Below the pieces are notes generated by a model, which saw nothing but the letters and a program-made list of their open reading frames with translations, had not been told where the DNA came from and did no database searches. The position numbers were made by a program, and so were the translations under genes. From NCBI RefSeq assembly GCF_019703515.2, contig NC_059365.1:34677501-34741500 (forward strand): a DNA stretch of 64,000 bases. Direction: 5' to 3'. The stretch comes from Myxocyprinus asiaticus (Eukaryota; Chordata; Actinopteri; Cypriniformes; Catostomidae). Shown in pieces: positions 45,221 to 62,705 of the stretch (positions within the stretch are counted from its first letter, which is position 1; each line of letters opens with the position of its first letter).

Positions 45221-46520
45221 TTAACTGTTCATGAGATGGATAGCCTGAGGGAAAAAACTGTTCCTGTGCCTGACGGTTCTGGTGCTCAGAGCTCTGAAGC
45301 ATCGACCAGAAGGCAACAGTTCAAAAAGGTAATGGGCAGGGTGAGTGGGGTCCAGAGTGATTTTTCCAGCCTTATTCCTCACTCTGGCAGTGTATAGTTC
45401 TTGAAGTGGGGGGCAGGGGGCAACCAATAATCCTCTCAGCAGTCCGAACTGTCCTTTGTAGTCTTCTGATGTCTGATTTCATAGCTGAACCAAACCAGAC
45501 AGTTATTGAAGTGCAGAGGACAGACTCAATGACTGCTGAGTATGCAACTGTAGAACTGTATCAGCAGCAGCTGGCGAAGGAAGTACAACCTCTGCTGGGC
45601 CTTTTTCACAGTGGAGTCAATGTGTGTCTCCCACTTCAGGTCCTGTGAGATGCTAGTGCCCAGGAACCTGAATGACTCCACTGCTGCCACAGTGCTGTTT
45701 AGAATGGTGAGGGGGGTCAGTGTTGGGGTGTTCCTCCTAAAGTCCACAATCATCACCACTGTTTTGAGCGTGTTCAGCTCAAGGTTGTTTTGACTGCACC
45801 AGACAGCCAGCTGTTCAACCTCCCTTCTGTATGCAGACTCATCGCCATCTCGGATGAGGCCGATGACAGTGGTGTCGTCTGCAAACTTCAGGAGCTTGAC
45901 AGAGGGGTCCTTGGCGATGCAGTCATTGATGTAGAGGGAGAAGAGTAGTGGGGAGAGCACACATCCCTGGGGGGCACCAGTGCTGATTGTACAGGTGCTG
46001 GAAGTGAATTTCCCCTGTCTCACAAGCTGCTGCCTGTCCGTGAGAAAGCTGGTAATCCACTGACAGATAGACATGGGAACAGAGAGTTGGTGTAATTTAT
46101 TCTGGAGTATAGCTGGGATGATGGTGTTGAAAGTCGAACTGAAGTCCACAAAAAGGATCCTTGCATATGTCCCTGGTCTGTCCAGATGTTGCAGGATATG
46201 ATGCAATCCCATGTTGACTGCATAATCCACAGACCTGTTTGCTCGATAAGCAAATTGAAGGGGATCTAGAAAGGGTCCAGTGATGTTCTTCAGGTGGGCC
46301 CACACCAGTCTCTCAAATGATTTCATGACCACAGACATCAGGGTGACAGGTCTGTAGTCATTAAGTCCTGTGATTTTTGGTTTCTTTGGAACAGGAATAA
46401 TGATTGAGCGTTTGAAGCAGCATGGGATTTCACACTGCTCCAGTGATCTATTGAAGATCTGTGTGAAGATGGGGACCAACTGGTTAGTACAGGATCAAAG
46501 ACACACTGGTGAGACGCCAT
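45221..46520 (-). pseudogene. LINE reverse transcriptase, L2-like
   Basis: The main frame (45,526-46,479) has [60 protein letters not shown] and the active site FADD at 45,874-45,885. It then carries the thumb region DFRRNTP and KAQQRLYFLRQL. A frameshift follows, and the C-terminal end continues at 45,221-45,427 with FFPQAIHLMNS. All RT core blocks are present. Confidence 0.9.
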
Positions 46521-46644
46521 CTGGGCCTGAAGATTTCCTCGTCTTTTGTTTCCAAAAGACGCGGCTCACATCATCTTCACAGATCTTAAGTGCAGGTTGA
46601 GTAACAGGAGGGGGGAGGAGGGGGGTTGCAGGAGGTGTTGGTGT

Positions 46645-47319
46645 TTATGTGAAGTGAAGGTCAGAGTGGGTATGGGGTGTGAGATTGGGCCTTTCAAATC
46701 TGCAGTAGAACACATTCAGGTCGTCAGCCAGTTGTTGGTCCACAGGGTTGGGGGTAGGAGTCCTGTAATTTGTGAGTTGTTTCATGCCACTCCACACTGA
46801 TGCAGGGTCGTTAGCTGAAAACTTGTTTTTCAGCCTCTCAGAGTATCTTCTTTTAACCACTCTGATTTCCTTGTTCAGTGTGTCCCTGGCCTGATTGTAC
46901 AAGACTTTATCTCCACCCCTGTAAGCATCCTCTTTGGCCTGATGAAGCTGCCTGAGTTCTGCTGTAAACCACGGTTTGTTGTTGTTGAACTTTAAATAAG
47001 TCCTAGTAGGAATGCACATATCCTCACAGAAACTGATATATGATGTAACAGTATCTGTGAGCTCATCCAGGTCTGTGGCTGCAGCCTCAAAAACACTCCA
47101 ATCCGTGCAATCAAAGCAGGCTTGTAGTTCCCACTCTGCTTCACTGGTCCATCTCTTTACAGTCCTTACTACTGGCTTGGTTGATTTTAATTTCTGCCTG
47201 TAGGTTGGAAGAAGATGAACCAGACAATGATCAGAGAGTCCAAAAGCTGCTCTAGGGACAGAGCATCCTTTATTGTTGTGTAGCATTGATCCAGTATGTT
47301 CCTGTCTCTGGTGGGGCAA
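46645..47319 (-). pseudogene. LINE linker between endonuclease and RT
   Basis: An open frame starting in the last endonuclease block ([20 protein letters not shown]) continues through [20 protein letters not shown] and KPWFTAELRQLHQAKEDAYR to NVFYCRFERP. This is the usual connector of L2-type ORF2. It frameshifts into RT after 46,645. Confidence 0.82.
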
Positions 47320-47789
47320 GTAATGTGCTCTTTGTATTTGGGCAGATTTGCTTTGTTAAAATCCCCAAGAATAATAATAACTGAGTCCGGGTATTGTTGT
47401 TCCGTGTCTGTGATTTGATCAGTCAGCTGTTGCAGCGCGGCATTCAAACACGCGTTTGGCACGATATACACACTAACCAGAATAAATTAGGAAAACTCCC
47501 GCGGCGAGTAGAAAGGCTTACAGTTAATAAAGAGCGCTTCCAAATTAGGACAGCACATACTCTTTAACGTTGTAACATCTGTACACCAACTTTCATTGAT
47601 GTAAAAGCATGTTCCACTGCCTCTCGTTTTCCCCGTTAACTCCGCGATGTGATCCGCTCTGAACAGCTGAAAGCCCGGCACATGTAACGCGCTGTCCGGA
47701 ATGGCTTCACTCAGCCAGGTTTCTGTGAAGCACAAGGCAGCAGAGGTTGAAAAGTCCTTGTTTGTGCAGCAAAACGTCTGAATATTCAA
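47187..47789 (-). pseudogene. LINE endonuclease, L2-like
   Basis: Two open pieces separated by a stop near 47,487 lie in adjoining positions. The first has ALCFTETWLSEAIPDSALHV, the second IILGDFNKANLPKYKEHITC and RNILDQCYTTIKDA. The TETW and GDFN catalytic motifs are intact. The SDH motif lies in a different frame (FGLSDH, near 47,240), so a frameshift intervenes. Confidence 0.87.
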
Positions 47790-47960
47790 AAACCGGGAAA
47801 AGACTGTCTGGTATAAGCTGTCGAATGTTCAGCAGTTCGTCTCTGGTAAAACTGACTAGAAAAAGATTACTAAACACAGGACAAACAAACAAAAACAACA
47901 AAACAATAGGAGCGCTCCACACTGAGGCGGCCATTTGCGAATGAGAGTATCATAAACAAG

Positions 47961-48642
47961 GCACCATCATGAGAGTTTCATAAAGGAGGCACATAAAAAT
48001 CAGTTTGCAAAAATGTAGTTATAGTAACATTCATTTTATGGGACTAACAGTCTTCTCCCTTTCTTAACTAAATTCCAACCTGACAGTTATCCAGTTACCA
48101 TGGGAATCACACATGCCTCTGACAGTGTCTGCTTCAGCTGTATCAGACCTCACCCCACCTTGTCAAAAAGCAGCAATTTACCGATTCTGAAGGGCAAGCT
48201 TCTTTGCTTTGCTTGTATTCTTTTCTCCAGGATGATTTGTTGATTGGTGTGGCACCTACAGAGCATGGAACTCTGTCTAGAGACTTTAGAATTACATTCC
48301 TTTTACTTCCTAGAAACACTGACCCAGTGCTAGAAAATAAATGGCCACAATCCCGAAATTGCCATGGCAGTATTTTGGTGAAGATGTCAGCATAGCAACT
48401 TTTTGACTGCATCATTAAAACATCTTTGTCATGCCATTATGACCTCAGTTTGAAGAATTCCGTCAGAGGCTTGGCAATCTTCTGATTTATTGCGATATTA
48501 ACCGCAATATGTTTCATCATACCTAGAATTTAGTTACAATCATATACTTTCATATCGAACCCATAACCCAACCCCACCCCTAAGCCTAACCATTTATAAA
48601 CAATATAAAACATGTAACAGGTAAATGTAGTTACAAATTGCA
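47961..48642. other. No gene recognised
   Basis: Nothing recognisable apart from a C-rich CCCAACCCCACCCC patch near 48,568. Confidence 0.5.
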
Positions 48643-48832
48643 CTACATTTACATTTACGCATTTGGCAGATGCTTTTATCCAAAGCGACTTACAGTGCCC
48701 TTATTACAGGGACAATCCCCCTGGAGCAACTTGGAGTTAAGTGCCTTGCTCAAGGACACAATGGTGGTGGCTGTGGGGATCGAACTAACAACCTTCTGCT
48801 TACCAGTTCAGTGCTTTAGTCCACTACCACCA
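48643..48832 (+). repeat. Widespread teleost interspersed repeat
   Basis: Starts TACATTTACATTTACGC, has GCATTTGGCAGATGC, TATCCAAAGCGACTTACAG and CTTGCTCAAGGACACAATGG, and ends near CCACTACCACC. Partial copies lie at 33,993-34,090 and about 51,375-51,430. It is very common in fish genomes; I do not name the family. Confidence 0.75.
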
Positions 48833-49193
48833 CCAATACCCTGCTGCATTTCCAGGAAGTCCAGGGTATTTCATTTTTGTGGTATTCATACACAAAGTGT
48901 ACACATTTTGTACATTTGGATAGTTACTGAAATATACAATATCAACATATTGACTGCATCTAAAATGTAAACCATTTTACATTTGTACAACTTTAGAGAT
49001 ATACAATTTTATGAATTCTCTGGCAAATGGTTTGAAGTGAAATTGTCGGAACCTTTGCAAGTGCACTGCCACAGGTGACCGAGTTCAATACTCCCACACA
49101 ATCCCATAGCAGCAGTGTAATTTATCAGTAAATGATGGAGAAAGTTTGTACCAAAAATACCTTTTTAATGATAAATGTATTTATAAATTATGT

Positions 49194-49428
49194 TACAAGG
49201 GTATTATGCTATAAATGTGTTTTATGAGGACATTTCTAGTGTCCCCATAATTCAAATCACTTAAAAAAACATACTAAACAATGTTTTTTTGAACATTTAA
49301 AAATGCAGAAAGTTTTTTGTGAGGGTTAGGTTTAGGGGTAGGGTTAGGGTTAGGGAATAGAATCTATAGTTCGAACAGTATAAAAATCATTATGTCTATG
49401 TAGTGTCCTCATAATGATAGCTGCACCA

Positions 49429-49471
<43 letters not shown>
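49194..49471. repeat. Non-autonomous repeat with TTAGGG-like core, then (TG)n
   Basis: A TATGAGGACATTTCTAGTGT block and an inverted-looking GTGTCCTCATAATG block (49,403-49,416) frame a TTAGGTTTAGGGGTAGGG core (49,325-49,358). A (TG)n tract follows at about 49,432-49,471. Likely a small DNA element. Confidence 0.55.
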
Positions 49472-50015
49472 GTCAGCATGAGTTATATAGTGTAGACGTT
49501 TGATCTCACCAAGACTATCACCATTTATCATGGCTAATTGTGATGTGGTTGTCAGCGTAATATCTCATAATGCCATATTAATCAATTAACCTTGTTTGGA
49601 AAGCCTTGCACCTTATACATATCCAATAATTTGTTCTTTAGAACAGAGAAGGCGACAAAGACTGGGCTCAAATTGAATATAATAGCAAATGGCACAATTA
49701 AATCTGTGTTCAGTAAAGTTCAATCTCTTTACACCTTTGAGTCCACACCATCCTTTATACACTCATTTAAATCAGCCTTCCCTTTCCTTTTTTATCAAGG
49801 TAATTCACAACGAAGGTCATTTTTATGAATCAACCTTGAGGGTAGTTTGGTCATGCTTAATTAAAACTCAGTCAGTGCACACTGGCAAGACTGTTTTCTC
49901 AGTTCGATAATCGACAGAAGTAAATCATCCCCACTTCACTGCTTTAGGAGCCAATAGACCATAGCAACACAACAAAAAAACAATCCATGCACACATGCCT
50001 TACTGAAGGTATAGA

Positions 50016-50190
50016 TGTCATGGTCCTGTCACTTTGTCAGGTTGGGTTTTTATCTGACAGGACCATGACATCATCATCCCATGCTCTGTCTTGTGTTTTG
50101 TGTCCTGTCTTTGTGTTGAGTGCATGGGTCCTGTTGTGAATTACAGCCGGGTGCTCTTCGGTCGGTCTTGTTTCATGTCCAGAGCATGGC
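50016..50190 (+). repeat. LTR-like fragment related to 1,527
   Basis: It starts TGTCATGGTCCTGTCAC and follows the first ~170 bp of the block at 1,527-2,550 (GTTGGGTTTTTATCTGACAG; CGGTCTTGTTTCATG). Similarity ends near 50,190. The first 17 bases are mirrored perfectly at 50,055-50,071. Confidence 0.6.
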
Positions 50191-56312
<6,122 letters not shown>

Positions 56313-56470
56313 GTGCTGGGTAGTGACAGATTGCATGTAATCTGGATTACATAATCAGTTTACAAAAATCTAGTTCTTGTAAATAGATTAAATTACATTT
56401 AAAAATTTTAGAAAATTACAGTTTCTTAATCATATTATAGTAACTTGATGGATTACATGATTACATATTA
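56313..56470. repeat. Fragment of a common teleost repeat (CAGTGCTGGGTAGTGAC)
   Basis: Starts CAGTGCTGGGTAGTGACAG and continues TGTAATCTGGATTACATAAT, the left end of an abundant fish non-autonomous DNA element. The right end is not seen. Confidence 0.6.
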
Positions 56471-56584
56471 ATCAGGAAAAGACAGTATATTGCACATACA
56501 GACCTGATACAAGACACCAGTAAGTTTTACTTTCGCAAATTGCTTTTGTACTCCACTTCAAAAATGTAAATGAATGCACGTTTG

Positions 56585-57067
56585 TGTAATGATGAGTCAT
56601 CAGAGTTGAGATCCATGTACAGCTTTAATAATGATAAACGTCGTAATACAGACAGGCACGGTCAATCACCAGCAACAGTAATAACAAAGGCAATCCAGAG
56701 TGGTAGAAAATAAACAGGCAAAAGGTCAGGGAAGGTGGCAGACAATCACAGGTTATTTCCAGGTAAACAAGGCAGTAGTAGTAGGAAGGCAGCAACGGGT
56801 CAAAACAGATTAAACAGTCCAGGTTCATACACAGATAATGCAAAGCCTCAGAGAACGCTTAGAAATGTCAGCCAGGGCAAAACAAGACTTCGCAATGATA
56901 GAGAGTGAGAGTGAGACTTAAATAGCTTAGTAAATGAGAAACAGCTGAGCAGGTAATCAGTGACAGGGATTATGGGAAATGGAGTCCAGAGAGTTAAAAA
57001 TCAATCCCCAGGTGATGGAGCCCTCTGGTGGTGAGCGGGAGGAACAACAAAGGTGGTATTCATGACA
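56585..57067 (-). repeat. 3' LTR of another retroelement
   Basis: Read on the minus strand it starts TGTCATGAATACC and ends CATCATTACA (483 bp), with ATTAAAG near its 3' end as a possible poly(A) signal. The polypurine tract beside it marks it as a 3' LTR. The matching 5' LTR is not in the window, so the element is truncated. Confidence 0.7.
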
Positions 57068-57090
57068 GAGCCCCCCCCCCACCCCCCCCA
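57068..57090 (-). other. Polypurine tract
   Basis: On the minus strand a G-rich run (GGGGGGGGTGGGGGGGGGG, then CTC) abuts the LTR at 57,067. Confidence 0.65.
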
Positions 57091-57239
57091 TCCTAATCAG
57101 AATCCAGCAAACATCTGGATCCCAGTAGAACACCGACTCCTACACAGAGTAAGCCAAAAAAAACATTTATCTAACGAATCCCTTGTGGCTAAGCGGGAAC
57201 ATGATCGTGGTCGACACATTTATTTTCACATCACCGAAT

Positions 57240-57420
57240 AAGGTAAGCAGGGGTGGACTGAGAAGAGAAATCGGCCCTGGATTTTACATAGAAACCAGCC
57301 CAAAAGTTGGCATAGTTGGCAAGGTGGCATATCGTGGCCCCCTTCGGCATATCGCGGCGCCATTTTGCGGCCCTCTTCAGCCAGACGCCTGTTCGGCATA
57401 ACGCCCCTCCCTTTAAACTG
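57240..57420. repeat. Probable non-autonomous repeat
   Basis: GGGGTGGACTGAGAAGAGAA followed by GCGGCCC-type repeats (GGCATATCGTGG / GGCATATCGCGG) reads like a common teleost element end. Boundaries are uncertain. Confidence 0.4.
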
Positions 57421-57515
57421 TACTAAATTTGAAAGTGTAATGTAACGTTTTTATTATTAGACTATTATTATTCTTTTCCCACAATTTTGCTAATTGTGTA
57501 CATGTAATTTAACTA

Positions 57516-57621
<106 letters not shown>

Positions 57622-59021
57622 CACAATAATAATAATACTCATAGTAATAATAATTATTATTATTTTTATTAGGCTATTATTATGAATAGGCATATACATG
57701 GCATATTTTATTTATATAAACTATACATGTAATAGTTACATTTTATAAATGAGTGTTTCATTAAGTTTTGTCGCACTTAAGTTCTATCCGAATACAGAGA
57801 CAGATACAGATAATTTTGCGATAGTAACAGATACAGATACAAATACAGATGCTGGCTGCGTTGTACTGTATTCTGTATTCCTCAACATTAGACAAAGAAC
57901 AAACTTTAACATGTACACAACTGTTGTGAACCCAGTGGAAATATTTTGTGAGAAATTTTTCCGTGCACATTAGTAAGAACACTTACTAATTATTAGTAAA
58001 TGATAACCAGAGTAAGTGCAATGACAGATCTTCTCTCACCAACCCTTTTAAAGTAGACATCACAGACAAAAAAAAAAAAAAAAAGACAAAAAAATCCTTC
58101 ACTGTGATATAAAGGATTACTTTAGGAACTCAAAGAGAGAATGTCACAGCATTACAAATATCACCCCCAGAGATTATGCTTCAAGTACTACAGGGCACAA
58201 TGACACATCCTCTGTGTCATGTGGTGACAGCAATTATTTCCTGGGAGCATGGATAGTCACAAAGTAAACACCCTTTTTTTGACACATCCTTACACTTGTG
58301 CTGCACTCTGTCCAACATCTGTTTGTTTAATGTGGCTATGCCTCAGCATTTGATTGGACTGATTCCCTTGGTACGCTGGAGTTTGCACAGACAGAGGGCT
58401 TTAATGACTATTTTAGTCACACAAACACATGGCAAAGGTTAATGACATCTCTATAATGTCTCATCTGTGCTATGCTATATAAGATAAGCTGTTGAATTTT
58501 AGTCACCCTTACCCTATACTGTAAAAAATACATTGTTGAGAAAGTTAAACAATCAAGGCTACACAATGTATTTAGATTTTTGAGTTCTTTTAAAAAACTG
58601 TCATAATTATTGTCCTCAGTAACACTACTTTGTTAAGCCAATTTGAATTTGTTTGTTCTCTAAATGTAAAATGTCTCATTCAGCCAACAAATTCTTACGA
58701 ATGCAACTCCAGATTTGTTGTTCAGCAAATTGTCAATTAGCAACACTTGATTTTTTTTATTTGTCTACATTTAAGTCTTAAAGATGGTTTTATATGATTT
58801 AAAAAAAAAAAAAAGAAAAAAAAGGGAGCTCTGAAATTCTTGTTTCTGAAGGAGAGAACATCATGCTTGCAAATCAGCAATATTGTTCAATATTATATTT
58901 TTGTTCAGACAAATTTAAGCTCGAACGTCATCGGTCCACATCCCTTCTGACATCCTCATTGACATATTAAAATAATACAGCATTAACCCAAGCCTTGCTT
59001 TAATGCTGACATGCTAAATAA
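57622..59021. other. No gene recognised
   Basis: AT-rich, with short ACAGATACA repeats near 57,797-57,850 and poly-A runs near 58,069 and 58,800. No gene seen. Confidence 0.55.
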
Positions 59022-59068
59022 CGTCCTGGTTACTTGCATAACCTCCATTCCCTGATGGAGGGAACGAG

Positions 59069-59227
59069 ACGTTGTGTCGATGTAGTAACACTAGGGGTCA
59101 CTCTTGGGAGCCCGAGACACCTCTGGTCTTTGATAAAAGGCCAATGAAAATTGGTGAGTGATATTTGCATACCACTCCCCCGGACATACGAGTATAAAAG
59201 GAGCTGGTATGCAACCACTCATTCAGG
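59069..59227. repeat. Left inverted terminal repeat of the DIRS1-like element
   Basis: Starts ACGTTGTGTCGATGTAGTAA and ends GCAACCACTCATTCAGG. It is the reverse complement of 62,526-62,683 with about a dozen differences. It includes TATAAAAG at 59,193-59,200. Confidence 0.92.
59193..59200 (+). promoter_or_regulatory. TATA box in the left ITR
   Basis: TATAAAAG, pointing into the element. The mirror copy lies in the right ITR. Confidence 0.55.
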
Positions 59228-59303
59228 CTTTATGCTGAGGAGCCGAGACAAGGTCCCGGCCATTTCAGCGGGTAGTTCAGTGTTGTGGCAGGAGGGACAC
59301 AAC

Positions 59304-59412
59304 ATCTCGTTCCTTCCATCAGGGAACGGAGGTTACGCCAGTAACCAGGACGTTACCTATCTGTCACTCACTCTATGTTGTGTCGATGTAGTGACACTAG
59401 GGGTCCCTGTAC
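59304..59412. repeat. Internal complementary region of the DIRS1-like element
   Basis: The first half (CATCTCGTTCCTTCCATCAG ... CCAGGACGTTA) is the reverse complement of the element's left outer edge (59,022-59,072). The second half (CCTATCTGTCACTCAC ... TGTAGTGACACTAGGGGT) is the reverse complement of its right outer edge (about 62,645-62,705). In DIRS elements this region templates joining of the two ends into a circle. Confidence 0.85.
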
Positions 59413-59594
59413 AAAAACGCCACAACTGGCTGAACTGTGTTACATGAACTGGCGGTGTGTGACGGGCAGACCACTGTGTGCCTCGTAGCCAGTGCACCAG
59501 GCCGACACATAACACAGTTATGAGTGTCGAATGGCCCTTTGGGGACAAGTCGACTACCCAAAAGATAGAGACGGGCAAGCCCAGTCGTGGCCTC

Positions 59595-60151
59595 TTATCT
59601 GAGTGCAGCTGTCGCGAGGAGCGTGAGGTCCGAGAACCACATCTGGGTGGGCCAGTAGGGTGCTACCAGGACGACCTGCTCCTCGTCCTCCCTGACCTTG
59701 CACAGGGTCTGTGCAAGCAGGCTCACTGGGGGAAACGCATATTTGTGAAGTCCAGGGGCCAGCTGTGTGCCAGCGCATCTATACCGAGAGGTGCCTCGGT
59801 CAGGGCATACCAGAGCGGGCAGCGGGAGTATTCTTGAGAGGCGAACAGGTCTACCTGTGCCTGTCCGAATCAACTCCAGATCAACTGGACCACCTGAGGG
59901 TGGAGTCTCCACTCTCCCTTGAGGGTAACCTGCCATGACAGCGCATCTGCTGCAATGTTGAGGTCTCCCGGAATATGAGTGGCTCTCAGTGACTTGAGGT
60001 GCTGCTGACTCCAGAGGAGGAGACGGCGGGCAAATTGTGACATACAAGGGGAGCGCAGACTGCCTTGATGGTTGACATATGCTACCATTGCCGTGTTGTC
60101 TGTCCGAACTAACATGTGCTTGCCCTGGATCAATGGCCGAACTCCAGGCAC
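59595..60151 (-). pseudogene. DIRS1-like RNase H and following domain
   Basis: The RNase H part (59,870-60,151) has VRTDNTAMVAYVNHQGSLRS and HIPGDLNIAADALSWQVTLK, with the TDN and NIAADALS blocks typical of DIRS-type RNase H. A frameshift then leads to KYAFPPVSLLAQTLCKVRED and QVVLVAPYWPTQMWFSDLTL (59,595-59,870), the segment that follows RNase H in DIRS1 elements. The coding sequence stops there. No recombinase motif is seen. Confidence 0.82.
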
Positions 60152-60224
60152 ATTTTGCTGACAGAGAACGCTTGCAGGTCTCCTACCCTCTTGATGGAAG
60201 TGAGCGCAGTCAGGAGGGCAGTCT

Positions 60225-61114
60225 TCAAGGAGAGTGCCTTAAGCTCAGCTGACTGCAAAGGCACTGAGTTTCAGTGGAACCACTGTTTTCTGTTTGAACG
60301 CCTTCAAACAGGTCAGCACCAACTGTGCGTGTTCGTTCTTGAGGCGTGCCGACAATGAGACTGAATCCAAATCCAAACCGAGAAAAGATATGCTCTGAAC
60401 CGGGAGGAGCTTGCTCTTTTCCCAGCTGACCCAAAGCCCTAGTCGGCTGAGGTGTGAGAGCACCAAGTCCCTGTGTGCACACAGCATATCCCGAGAGTGG
60501 GCTAGGATTAGCCAATCGTCGAGATAGTTGAGAATGTGAATGCCCATTTTCCTTAACGGGGCAAGAGCTGCCTCCGTCGACCTTCGTGAAGACACGAGGG
60601 GACAAGGACAGGCCGAAAGGGAGGACCTTGTACTGATACGCCCAACCCTCGAATGCAAACTGCAGGAAGGGTCTGTGTTGAGGTAGAATTGAGACGTGGA
60701 AGTACGTGTCCTTCAGGTCTACCGCCGCGAACCAATCTTGATGCCAGATGCTCGCCAGAATGCGTCTTTACGTCAGTACTTTGAACGGGAGTCTGTGTAA
60801 AGCCCGGTTCAGTACTCGCAGGTCCAAGATTGGCCGCAACCCGCCGCCTTTTTTCGGTACAGTGAAGTAGGGGCTGTAAAACCCCTTCTTCATCTCGGCT
60901 GGAGGGATAGGCTCTATCGCTTCTGTTCCTTCCATAGGAGGGTAGCGATCTCCACGTGCAAGGTAGCAGCGTTCTCGCCCTTCACCGAGGTGAAGACATT
61001 GAAGCACTTACCTGGCTCCTTGTGACCACCCCCGGAACAGCCTGGGATGGGGGAGGAAGAGGCCTGTCCTCGTGACCCATGGAGACTGTCACATCGGGGG
61101 CGGATTTGTGCCAC
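60225..61114 (-). pseudogene. DIRS1-like reverse transcriptase
   Basis: The early block (60,768-61,007) reads KGFYSPYFTVPKKGGGLRPI and LDLRVLNRALHRLPFKVLT. After a stop and frame changes, the palm motif NYLDDWLILAHSR appears (60,245-60,658), with YLDD at 60,515-60,526, and ISFLGLDLDSV follows. Spacing and motifs fit DIRS/Ngaro-type RTs. At least two frame interruptions make it inactive. Confidence 0.88.
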
Positions 61115-61395
61115 AGCTGGGCACGCAAGGGCAGGGAGACCGCCGCTGGAGCGCCAAACCTACAAGGATGGAAAGTGGATGGCAGTCGTGATGACGGCCG
61201 TGCACACCGGGTACATGACCCAGGGAACGAGGAAACCGCTCTTTTGCTGAACTGTTGGGTACCGCAGCCACTTGGGCATGCGGCGAAATTAAAAGAAAAA
61301 GCAACAAAAGATTCTCCTCCTGGCCCTCCACTGGGGGATGGAGTGGTCTGCTTACCAGCTCCACGGTGGGTTTCGTCGTCCCTGTGTCACCCGTC

Positions 61396-62275
61396 TCAGT
61401 GGCGCTTCAAAGCCTTCCGAGGGTTCTTGGCGGCCGGCCGTGAGACGGGTGGCGTCTGCTTCCTGCAGTGGGCTCCACACCGGGGCCGGGCAGAAGGAGC
61501 GGGCTGCGGCGAAGCTGGTGCAGTCACTGCAGGGGGACACCCTTGGCGACGAGCAGGCGGGATGCGGGATCTTAATCCGCACTGGGGCAGGATGTGCCAG
61601 ATAGCCTCCGTCTGCTGCTTCACCGTCGAGAACTGCTGGGCAAAGTCCTCGATGGTGTCGCCGAATAGGCCAACCTGGGAAATGGGGGCAGCAAGTAACC
61701 GTGCCTTGTCGGCCTCACCCATCTCGACCAGGTTGAGCCAAAGGTGGCGCTCCTGGACCACTAAGGTGGACATCGCCCGCCCAAGAGACCACGTCGTGAC
61801 CTTCGTCATCCAGAGAGCGAGGTCGGTCACCGAGCGCAGCTCCTGCATCAAATCTGGGACGGAACTACCCTCGTGCAGTTCCTTTAGCGCCTTGGCTTGG
61901 TGGACTTGTAGGAGAGCCATGGCGTGCAGGGCAGAGGCGGCTTGTCCAGCGGCACTGTAGGCTTTGGCCGTCAGGGATGACGTGAACCTACAGGCTTTGT
62001 ATGGGAGCTTTGGGCGTCCGTGCCAGGTGGCGGCGCTCTGCGTGTATAGGTGCACCGTGAGCGCCTTATCCACCGGGGGAATCGCCGAATAGCCCCTGGC
62101 TGCCCCACCATCGAGGGTAGTGAGCCATGGTCATGTTCTCGCAGTGAGTATATGATCCATCCACGAATGCTGTCTCTGTGTGGGTCGTGCCCAGACACAA
62201 AAGACAGTGATCGTGACCATCAGAAGTTGATAGGTAACGACCGCAACCAGGAATAACACACAAACGGAAAGGCAT
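61396..62275 (-). pseudogene. DIRS1-like Gag
   Basis: The N-terminal piece (62,066-62,275) has a Cys/His cluster, CVIPGCGRYLSTSDGHDHC then CLGTTHTETAF, that could bind zinc. The main piece (61,396-62,073) carries AYSAAGQAASALHAMALLQV, QERHLWLNLVEMGEADKARL and GLFGDTIEDFAQQFSTVKQQ, a pattern shared by fish DIRS1 gags. The end is proline-rich. The two pieces are in different frames and overlap by 8 bp, so one small frameshift separates them. Confidence 0.82.
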
Positions 62276-62525
62276 CTTTAAAAAGACGCATCTTTAAAAA
62301 GACGTTCCATGTGTGCCGCTCTTTTAGAGAAATATACTCTTATACTAAATATACTGCCTTTCCGGAAAATATACTCTCTTTTTTCTGCCGAAGCGCCCAG
62401 GGGCATTCTCTGCAGTGCACCAGTGCAGAGGAGGGAGAAGCCACTGAAATGCGCCGTCAGATCCAGCAGAGGTGAATGAACAGTCAGCTCAGTAAACATC
62501 GACCTTTCGGCTCCGAAGAGAAAAT

Positions 62526-62683
62526 CTGAATGAGTGGTTGCATACCAGCTCCTTTTATACCTGTATGTCCAGGGGAGTGGTATGCAAATACCACTCGCCA
62601 ATTTTCATTGGCCATTTATCAAAGATCAGAGGTGTCTCAGGCTCCCAAGAGTGACCCCTAGTGTCACTACATCGACACAACGT
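62526..62683. repeat. Right inverted terminal repeat of the DIRS1-like element
   Basis: Reverse complement of 59,069-59,227. On the minus strand GTATAAAAGG at 62,552-62,561 is a TATA box that would drive gag. Confidence 0.92.
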
Positions 62684-62705
62684 CGGGTGAGTGACAGATA
62701 GGGAA

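Larger units (their letters stand above)
44801..47960 (-). mobile_element. L2-like LINE, near full length, inactive
   Basis: The minus-strand order is endonuclease (47,789 down), linker, reverse transcriptase, 3' UTR and a tail of GATTCT-like repeats (plus strand CAGAATCATAATCAGAATCA at 44,800-44,819). The protein order and motifs match the LINE at 22,351-25,620, but the sequences differ enough to be separate families within the same group. A (TTTA)n patch lies at 45,089-45,123. At least two frameshifts are visible. The 5' end is placed only approximately. Confidence 0.85.
59022..62705 (-). mobile_element. DIRS1-like retrotransposon, deleted
   Basis: Inverted terminal repeats (59,069-59,227 and 62,526-62,683) enclose minus-strand gag, RT and RNase H. 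An internal complementary region near the left end (59,304-59,412) carries complements of both element ends. Inverted ends plus an internal complementary region, without direct LTRs or target duplication, is the DIRS plan. DIRS elements normally carry a tyrosine recombinase downstream of RNase H. Here only about 200 bp separate the last recognisable coding block (59,595) from the complementary region, so the recombinase is gone. Confidence 0.88.

Noticed and set aside
61079..61960. 293-codon plus-strand frame
   Set aside because: It is antisense to the DIRS1-like gag, which has family-typical motifs on the minus strand.
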